Assembly: GCA_018398765.1 (NCBI GenBank)
Contig: JAHBMJ010000112.1
Location: 89,463 to 153,462 of the forward strand
Origin: Chromera velia
Lineage: Eukaryota; Sar; Chromeraceae
DNA: 64,000 nt
Reading direction: 5' to 3'
Each line of letters begins with the position of its first letter. Within the stretch, counting starts at the first letter, position 1. The notes below the pieces were generated by a model. The model had not been told where the DNA came from. It was given only the letters and a program-made list of their open reading frames with translations, and ran no database searches. Positions 55,630-64,000 of this stretch are shown here, in pieces. The position numbers and the translations under genes are program-made.

Positions 55630-64000
<8,371 letters not shown>

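Overview
The window looks like nuclear DNA of an intron-rich protist. Gene content (SUN-domain protein, VAMP7-like longin SNARE, BAP31-like ER protein, EGF/CCP receptors, ribonuclease-inhibitor-type LRR protein), many short phase-matched exons, TGCAG acceptors and microsatellite-loaded introns fit a chromerid alveolate such as Chromera velia. That assignment is an inference from style and content; no organelle, rRNA or tRNA gene was seen to confirm it. I built the gene models by hand from splice sites, reading phase and family resemblance. Every multi-exon model closes to a whole number of codons, except across one N gap in the last gene.

Layout. 1-2757: dispersed repeats, also present in another order at 21.2-23.0 kb. 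2758-9723 (+): an eight-exon LRR protein with a 1.1-kb TTTC tract in one intron. 10361-14149 (-): a BAP31-like ER membrane protein. 14930-15181 (+): a possible small CxxC protein. 16515-20358 (-): a complete VAMP7-like R-SNARE. 20.6-23.5 kb: tandem duplications and a TIR element. 23881-24210 (+): protein phosphatase inhibitor 2. 26208-27053: a non-autonomous hAT element with a perfect 8-bp target duplication. 28189-34779 (-): a SUN-domain nuclear-envelope protein. 35744-37414 (-): a SAM-domain/methyltransferase fusion. 38019-38633 (+): a GNAT acetyltransferase. 39600-41288: a second hAT element with a truncated BED-finger transposase. 42568-54969 (-) and 55630 to the window end (+): two head-to-head paralogous multi-EGF/CCP cell-surface proteins sharing a 660-bp intergenic region.

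The genes do not form a pathway. Several act in the endomembrane system or nuclear envelope (BAP31-like, VAMP7-like, SUN), but I see no operon-like logic. The most striking points are the divergent receptor pair with Gly/Phe-rich (GLFG) modules and matching exon lengths; splice donors with C at +3 (35 of 77 by my count), several of which begin tetranucleotide arrays; three partial exon duplications that carry one splice site each; and two hAT insertions with intact target duplications.
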